Positions 50,001-59,000 of a DNA stretch of 64,000 nt are shown here, in pieces; position 1 is the first letter of the stretch; every line of letters starts with the position of its first letter. Under the pieces are notes generated by a model. It had not been told where the DNA came from. It saw only the letters and a program-made list of their open reading frames with translations, and did not search any database. The DNA lies in the NCBI GenBank assembly GCA_034440575.1, contig JAOTOL010001432.1:288501-352500 (forward strand). Reading direction: 5' to 3'. The stretch comes from Imbricaverruca yamaguchii (taxonomy: Eukaryota; Arthropoda; Thecostraca; Neoverrucidae). The position numbers and the translations under genes were made by a program.

Positions 50001-53000
50001 ATGTTCAGGGAAAACTGGTACTTTGTCCAGGGAAAACTGGCATTCCGCCCATGGAAAACTGGTACTCCGACCAGGGAAAACTGGTGCTCTGTACAGGGAA
50101 TGATTGGCAAAAGTAGTGAAGGCATATGCTATTTACTATACATAAGGAAAAGCTTGGTACACGACAAATGGGAGTGTTTGTTTATTAGGGTGCGTCAACC
50201 CTAATTGGGATACTTTGCGACACATGGCGGTGATGCAAACCAGGAACAAAAATGTCGGCTACACAGCATAAAGCACAGCTTAGCACACAATACACACATT
50301 GGCTTGCTGACACATATCAGAAACATCTGGGTGAGAAGGTGGAGTAAGAAGTAGCACAAACACTACGACCTGACCGATACATCGCAGTACTTGATACTTG
50401 CAACCGCAGGGCTTACATGGCAATTTGACGCATGCACGCGAACACTTATTCAACGCAAAACATAGCTAATAATTACCTACAAGGTATCAGTATAAGCATG
50501 CATGGCATGCCAGTCACATGCATGAAATATCCTAACACCAGCAGGTTCGAAGCATGATTGTGAGACACTGGAATTCTTTGTTCAGCAACAAAACCTTGTT
50601 TTGGCCAACAGCTGGACTTTTATTGGGTTTTCTCGATTACTGCTGGATCTTCATCACTCCAAACAGAATAACTGCCACACACCCAAACCAGCCCAGCTAC
50701 CCCGACGGTACTACCACACTCTGAACAGCCCGGCTACCCTGGAAGCGCTGCCACACCGACCAGCCCAGCTACCCAGGCAGTACTGCCTCACACTGACCAG
50801 CCCAGCTACCCAGACAGTACTGCCACACACTGACCAGCCCAGCTACCCAGACAGTACTGCCACACACTGACCAGCCCAGCTACCCTGGCAGTACTGCCAC
50901 ACACTGACCAGCCCAGCTACCCTGGCAGTACTGCCACACACTGACCAGCCCAGCTACCAAAACGGTACTGCCACACACACTGACCAGCCCAGCTACCCTG
51001 GCAGTACTGCCTCACACTGACCAGCCCAGCTACCAAAACGGTACTGCCACACACTGACCAGCCCAGCTACCCTGGCAGTACTGCCACACACTGACCAGCC
51101 CAGCTACCCAGACAGTACTGCCACACACTGACCAGCCCATCTACCCTGGGAGCACTGCCACACACTGACTAGCCCAGCTACCCAGACAGTACTGCCACAC
51201 ACTGACCAGCCTGGCTACCCTGGCAGTACTGCCACACACCGACCAGCCCAGCTACCCAGAAAGTACTGCCACACACTGACCAGCCTGGCTACCCTGGCAG
51301 TACTGCCACACACTGACCAGTCCAACTACCTGGTGGTACTGCCACACACTGACCAGCCCAGCTACCCCAGTGGTACTGCCAACTCACAGCCGGCAGCTGC
51401 GGCACCTGGATCAGTGTCTTGAAGTACTGCAGGTTGTCCGACTTGGCGTAGAACTGTTTAAGCGCGGTGAACATTTTGTTGAAGCGTTGCCGGTGGCCGG
51501 ACAGCAGGTCCGGCGGCAGGACTGCAACAGCACGGGCTGTTACAGACACAGCTCAGCACGGCCACCATGTAGGCGCCACGCCAGCGGGAGACATCTGACC
51601 GCCATCCGGTACAACCGACCGTCATCCGGTACAATAAGGGAGCAAGAACGGTTGGCGGGGAGGGGGCTCTGTCTCGTCTATTCACTACATTATATGTCGT
51701 GCCTTCAGCGATGGTGCATGCAAGTACAACTGGCTGCTGACTGATCGGTCTGTGGGGCTTAATCAGAACGCGATTTGATGTTAGAACTGTTGTGACGTCG
51801 ACGACACATGTGGTAAAATAGCATCATTGTTATGCTCGAAAGCCAGTGCTACACTATTCACACTTCACGACAGGTTGCCACACACATAGGAACAAATCGG
51901 ACAACAGGCCTTAGTTAATAAGTCACAAATTCCGACATCTGACCTCTAGCACAGCACTAAAAATGTTGACATCTGACCTTGAATGCAGCACTACAAATGT
52001 CGACATCTGACATTGAAAATAGTACAACTTTAGACGTCTGACCTTGAACATAACACTGCGAATGTCAACATCATGCCTGCGTGGGTAAGAGGGTGTTCCA
52101 CCGCGAAAGCTGAAAACTTGGCTGTGGAACAGCACCCACTCAGACTAATCCGTTACTCAGCACTGGCCACATTTTTAACGAACAAGCGGAAGGTGAACGC
52201 TACCCGAATAAACCATATGAGGAGGGGGCTGAGTGGGGGTGGAAAAACAACATTTTCCTAGATTTGTCGTATCTAGAACAATATCTTCATCGATAAATTA
52301 TGCACTGCCTTTTGCCACGACAACAATCAATGGATCTGTTTCACAATGCCTGCAGACTTACTGAGCTTTGATACAAATGCTTGTAACTTACTGATAAGCA
52401 CAGGAAGTAGTTTTTCATGACAGAAACAGATACGAAACCTCTATGGACTCGAGGGTCACAGAAGCATTCTTTCGAAATTCAGCACTCCACCGCAAAAACC
52501 CAATTCTTGAGGAGTGCCACTTGCGATGTCCCTTTCCTTACATCTGCCTACGTTAACTCGCCTAGACAGCCTTCCCTGTAGCTTCTACCTGATGTATATT
52601 CTGGAAAACGAAAAGCGTCGACCAGCCTCAGGTCGACCTCGTCAAGAAGTGACTTGTTGACAAATGGCATGCTGACATGTATGGGGAATTTGTGACCTCT
52701 CGACCTGGCTCGATTGGGGTATGGTTGTCACATACTACCAACAAGATGAAGTACAGTTACCTTGGAAAATGCAAAAGAGCGAACCTTGCATCGAGTGCAT
52801 GTAAGGATGAAGCAAACGACCCTGCGATATTCTACAGCAACAACCCAAGAAAAAAACTGGGTGTCGCTAGGACTAGGTTTCTCGGAAATACCTTCTGACG
52901 AACAAGTGACATAAACATAACTTGCAATAAGCAACATTCCAGCAAATGCCAATCAACAACCTGGAAACAGTTGGTTGAATTTTGAGCTGTGCACAACATC

Positions 53001-56000
53001 GGTTGCACCGGTTATTCAATCAATGATGACAGAAACTGGAAACACCCAGAACCATCAAGTGACAACTATTTTTGCTATTAGCGAAGCCGCACGTTTTGCA
53101 AAGCAACGATAGCACAGGAAAAGTGTTCGGTGGCGAAAAACGCACGATCTGCGCTTATCTTACTAAGGCGGGCGGGGGTGCGGTTCTTTACCCATTATAG
53201 TCATGCACAGCCTCCAGGAAAACATACCGGACCATTAGTTGCACCGTCCAACGGACACCACCAACGTGCAATTACAAATCCGCACGACCTGCTGGCGTTC
53301 CTGGTCCCCCGAACAGAATACTGAGTAGCTCTGGTCGAATGGGTCTAACTGTCCCCAGTCTGATCACTAGTTCTGGCGATTTTGTAGTTGCTCGTTCGCT
53401 AACATATGCATCAGACATGCACAGTAGACAGAACATCACCATAACTGATTTTTTTTTGTGGGGGGCGGGGGGTAATAGGCGCCTTAACCACACTGGTTTT
53501 ACCTTCATAACTAGCGGTTTTACTGAATACGGTAATAAACAAACGAGCTAGACGTTGTTGCACAATATAACTGAAACCAATATTTTAAAATGTAATAACA
53601 AGCAAAACTAATAAGTCAAACATACAAATTGATGGGTCTTTATATTCGTGCCACGCGAAAATTGCTTAACTAGCAACACAATTTCTTGGAAGTGAGATAA
53701 ATTAATTCATACAATTGCACCTCTTTAGAGTACATATCACATATTAAATCACATGATCTATAGGATATTTCAGCTTCTATAGGATCCACGCCACACTGTT
53801 GATGGAGCTGGTTCGTAAATATGATACTTAATATTTCTGACAATGACCAATGTAAGTCTGTATTAACCTGTCTTGGGGGGAGACCAATTTTCTCAGTTGC
53901 AAACCGGGTATTGCGCGAAAACGACTAGCATCACCAGAAAGCCCTCGACGAAGAGCCCGTAAATGGTCCTATTATTTACGTTTGAATAATTTTGAAACTA
54001 AAATAGAGGTTTTGAGAAACATTTTCAGAACCATTTTATATCTGCACCTTAGGACAATTCATGTTGTACAATGTAACATAACCACTATTTAGGCCATGCA
54101 AACTTGAAATAGACCATAAAACAGCAGCAACAAAATAGGTTCACCCATTACTGCATACTTTATCATGTTTTATACAACGAAGAATGGCTCTATGTGCTCC
54201 TGGGTTTTAGACATTGTGTGAGAAGAAATACACGACCTTCAATATACCAGGAGGTGCTGAGTTTACATCAAAAGTAGCGTTAGGGATTATACTATATTAC
54301 TCAACGTTTCGGCCAGGGGCCATCGTCAGGAGTGACGATGGCCGATGGCCTGGCTGAACTCCTGACGATGGGCCCTGGCCGAAACGTTGAGTAATATAGT
54401 ATAATCCCTAACGTTACTTTTGCTGAGCACCTCCTGGTATATTGAAAGTAGTGTATTTCTTCTCACATAATTTATCATGTGAACCTTACCAATGGCACTC
54501 ACATAGCAAGTTTCATCTCAATATCTTTATTTGCATGAGTTCTCGATCCTCCGTATTTTTGGATATGATCCTCTTTAACATGAGCTAGGTGAGTGACTTT
54601 ACCTGAGGTTGAAATGTTGAAATTATGACCTGAGGTTGAAATGTTCACGTAAGACGTAAAAAAATACGAAAGTAAAGACACTGAAAATTACGCGGCGCTG
54701 CGCGCAGTCACTTTTTTGGCCTGCCACAAGAAATACCGCTGGTGGCACCAAAATGAACCCAGACATGGCGAGTTAACCCTGCCTTAATGACGGGCTTACT
54801 GAGAAATGTGATCAGAAAGCCTACGACATTCGCATGCGGCATCACCAGGACAACTGAGATATATTACAACGAACATTATGAACAATATTTATCTTCTATT
54901 TACATGGAAAATCATGTGTCATTCCGTATTTCATGAAACTCGTGCTTTGGGGTTCCGAAATCACATACACTTAAAGCGGCTCACACTTAACAAATCAACT
55001 GATCCTTGATCACCACATATCTGCAACCAGACTATCAGACAAATCAAGGTAGATACAAATCACAGGGAATACAGCAAACAAACCAAACATACACAAATAA
55101 ACAAAGAGCGAGTAATGGTGGAGTAATGGACTTCGAGTTTACGGGCGCGTCGACATCCAGGGTCCAAGAGCGAGTAAAATGGCTTCACTAACGAACCAGA
55201 CAGAGTGCGAAGATGCGGAAGAGGGGCGGCGCTGTGACTTACTGGAGTGCAGTTTGAACATGATCTTGATGACGTGGTTGTAGAGCGCGATCGAGTCTTG
55301 AATGCATGGTATGAGCGGCGCCAGCCGGCACTGGCCCTCTCTGGTCATCGATGAGGAGCGCGACATGTCCAGCGAGCCGAACACTGCGGCGCCGCCGAGC
55401 ACGTCACTCTCCGGCCGACGGCCGGCCCGCGTCACGTCACATCCATCACGGTGTCGTCACACAACGTCAACGCTCACAGACAACCCACGGTATGGCGTCA
55501 CATAGGCCGCGGTGCCAGCTACGCAACACCAACGCTCACAGACAACCCACGGTATGGCGTCACATAGGCCGCGGTGCCAGCTACGCAACACCAACGCACA
55601 CAGACAACCAGGGGTATGGCGTCACATAGGCCGCGGTGCCAGCTACGCAACACCAACGCTCACAGACAACCCACGGTATGGCGTCACATAGGCCGCGGTG
55701 CCAGCTACGCAACACCAACGCTCACAGACAACCAGGGGTATGACGTCACATAGGCCGCGGTGCCAGCTACGCAACACCAACGCTCACAGACAACCAGGGG
55801 TATGACGTTACATCATTCAAGGTATTTTGTCACAATATCAATGCACAAAAACGGCATGCAGGTATGAGGTCGCAGATCTCAAGTTTCACGTCACGTCTGA
55901 AATGTATACCCAGCCGGGAGACATGGGCATCACACCAGCCAACATGTCACCTTGCAAACACAGGCAGCAAAATAATGACACATTGTTAAGTCCTAAAGGG

Positions 56001-59000
56001 GATAATAGTATCAGTGTCATCCATCCTCTTCGTCCCCCACCATTAGTCTCCCGTATTACAACTCGTCGTCCGCCGACTCCCTTACTATCCGTCCCCCACT
56101 ACCATTAGTTTCCCAAATTACAAGTTTTCAACCGACGCCTTTGCTATTATATCAGTCCACCAATACATAGCAGTTGCAAAAAGTTTAAAAGTTGTTGCTC
56201 CTAAGGGCCGCCCCCGCTTCATTTGACGTGCTAACTATCTGAGCCGAATTTCGGGTCAATCGGATAATATTTAGAGGTGGCTCCATTTTGACACTTTTGC
56301 TGTTCGTAGATTAATGCAGGCAACCTAACGATCCCATCCAATCCGCATTAACAGCTAACACCTCTGTACACCTCTATATCAGTAGCCATGCAACTATATT
56401 GATATTGTTCAACCTTAGCACATGCCCCAAGCGTTATACCAACGAAGTCAGCTGAGTGTACACAATTTCAGCTGTTGGCCGCGCAAGCGCCTCGGCGACT
56501 CGACAGGGAAGAGGCGTAACAGAGTGCGCGCTTCAGCGTGGCGAGCGTGGCTAGGTTTGAGCGCGGATGGTGCTGGCTGGTTAGTTGTGGTAAATCGACA
56601 CTTTGTGAAAAGTGACATAATCGGAAGTTAAAACGTCGGACTAGGATGAGTAATTTGTAATTACAGGTTCAAAGGGGGAAAACATCGGAGTCAATCAATG
56701 TTGCATTGATATCCGGACCCAACTATCTATCGGGCAGTTCTATTTCGGGTCCGTGAATCTTGTACTCAGCTTCGCCCTTTTCCAGCGTGTTTTGTCATCA
56801 GGACAAACGTGATCTTACCGGCTCGGTAGCGTACTTGGATAATACACACAATACCTGGACTTCGGGGGGTCCGTGGTTCGATTCTGTCTGTTTGCAGAAC
56901 TTTCCGTGGGCCGGCTTTCTACCAGGAGTTGAAACAAGGTAGTGATCGCTGTGCCGCGGGTGAACGCTGACCAAGCAGCGCCTGTGGCATTAGGGTCACG
57001 GACGTGATTCGCCTCCGAATCCGACTCGAGTGAGACGAGCCAGACGAGACCGAGTGTGTGAGTGTGTACTTGTGCGTTGTGCCTCATAATTCGTATTGCA
57101 CTTTATATCTAATAAAGTTTTGTATTCTTGTTTTTTGTTATTTATTGATATTTTCCAGGATTAAAGTACGAGCAGTAGGTATGGACGCCAATGTCTATCC
57201 CAAGTTAGGATAATACTGGTTGGATTGGAGATGCAAAACGGCAATGTGCGAAGCTTGTGACCAGTACAAAACCTAACCCAAGCGATCCCTAAAATAGCCT
57301 AAGCTTACTCTGCCTTAACATATAAATAGGTAATATTAAGCATCGAACGTTCAACGATATAAAAAAGGCGTCGCGTTGACGGGTAGACTAGTACACAGCA
57401 CAGCTATGGGAACAAACGCGCATTTTGGAGCCACCTCTAAAAATTGTTCAAATGGTCCAATTTTTGGCAGGGGAACTTACGATGAGGTATGTAACAGGGG
57501 CACCTTTTAGGAACAAAACATATAAAACCATTTGCAGTTTGGACATCTCTACTTACAATCCATCTCCCATGCACCCCATCAGTTAGTCTCCCGTATTACA
57601 GCCCGTCTTCTACCAATTCCCTCACTATTCGTCTCCCACGTACCCCACCCCCATTAGTCTCCCACATTACAACTCGTTTTCTACCGACTCCCTTACTATC
57701 CGTCCCATACTATCCGTCCACCATTAGACTTCTATATTACAAGTCATCCTCTATCGATTCCAGTGATGCCAATCCTCTCATTACAATCCATCTCCCATTA
57801 AAACCAGCACTGTTGACGACTCACCAGCTGTCTGCATGTTCACGATCGCCTCCAGGTAGTCGAGAATCTCGATGGCCATTTCGAAGTACTGGTTCGGGTC
57901 GTTGTCGCCGAGACGCTCTAGCGCATCGTCAGCCAGCGTCAGCGTGCCCGGGAAGCCGTGGTACTTGCTGTGGAAGTGCAGCTTGGCCAGCAGCACCATC
58001 AGGTACGACTCGATCAGCTTGCCGTACGAATCGGGCAGGTGACCCTGCTCGTCATGGGCCACGTTGTCAGTGTCCGTCGTCAAGTGTGGCGCAACATGTG
58101 TACCGTAGTCTAGCTTCGAATACAAGCATACAGAGCCGTGATTACGGCCAAGTAAATATGTGGCATGATGTGGGTTTCCGCTGGTGGACAGCACAAGCAA
58201 AAGTATTGGTCTACCCCAGCTGGTCACTCAGTGTATGACACACCCACTGCTGGGAGAAACGCTCACCCAGAATGTGGCGAGCGAGTTCAGCATGTCGCGC
58301 CGGCTGCAAATCTCGCGCACCGTGCTGCGGTAGCCCTCGCGCAGCACCTTGTGCAGCACGTAGCAGAACTTCCAGCAGGTGATGGGGTGCTCCATCAGCG
58401 GTAGGCGCTCGGTCAGCGACCAGAAGGTGGCGGCGCCGTGTTCGTGGTGGGTGCCGATGATGAGGCCGCGCACGTGTTTGGTCTTCACGGGCAGCTCCTG
58501 TATACTGGTGGCCTTAGAGAAGTGTGCCATCTGAGGACGGATGAAGGGCGGGTCAAGGACAGGTCACGGGCAGCTCCTGTATACTGGTGGCCTTAGAGAA
58601 GTGTACCGTCTGAGGACGGATGAAGGGCGGGTCAAGGACAGGTCACGGGCAGCTCCTGTATACTGGTGGCCTGGGAGAAGTGCGCCGCCTCAGGACGGAC
58701 GAAGGCAGGGTCACGGGCAGGTCACTGGCAGCTCCTGTATACTGGTGGCCTGGGAGAAGTGCGCCGTCTGAGGACGGACGAAGGCAGGGTCACGGGCAGG
58801 TCACGGGCAGCTCCTGTATACTGGTGGCCTGGGAGAAGTGCGCCGTCTGAGGACGGACGAAGGCAGGGTCACGGGCAGCTCCTGTATACTGGTGGCCTGG
58901 GAGAAGTGCGCCGTCTCAGGACGGACGAAGGCAGGGTCACGGGCAGGTCACGGGCAGCTCCTGTATACTGGTGGCCTGGGAGAAGTGCGCCGTCTGGGGA

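Noticed and set aside
56815..56890. tRNA-like stretch with GGTTCGATTC
   Set aside because: The B box fits, but I could not form a convincing cloverleaf or A box. Possibly another SINE head; left unannotated.
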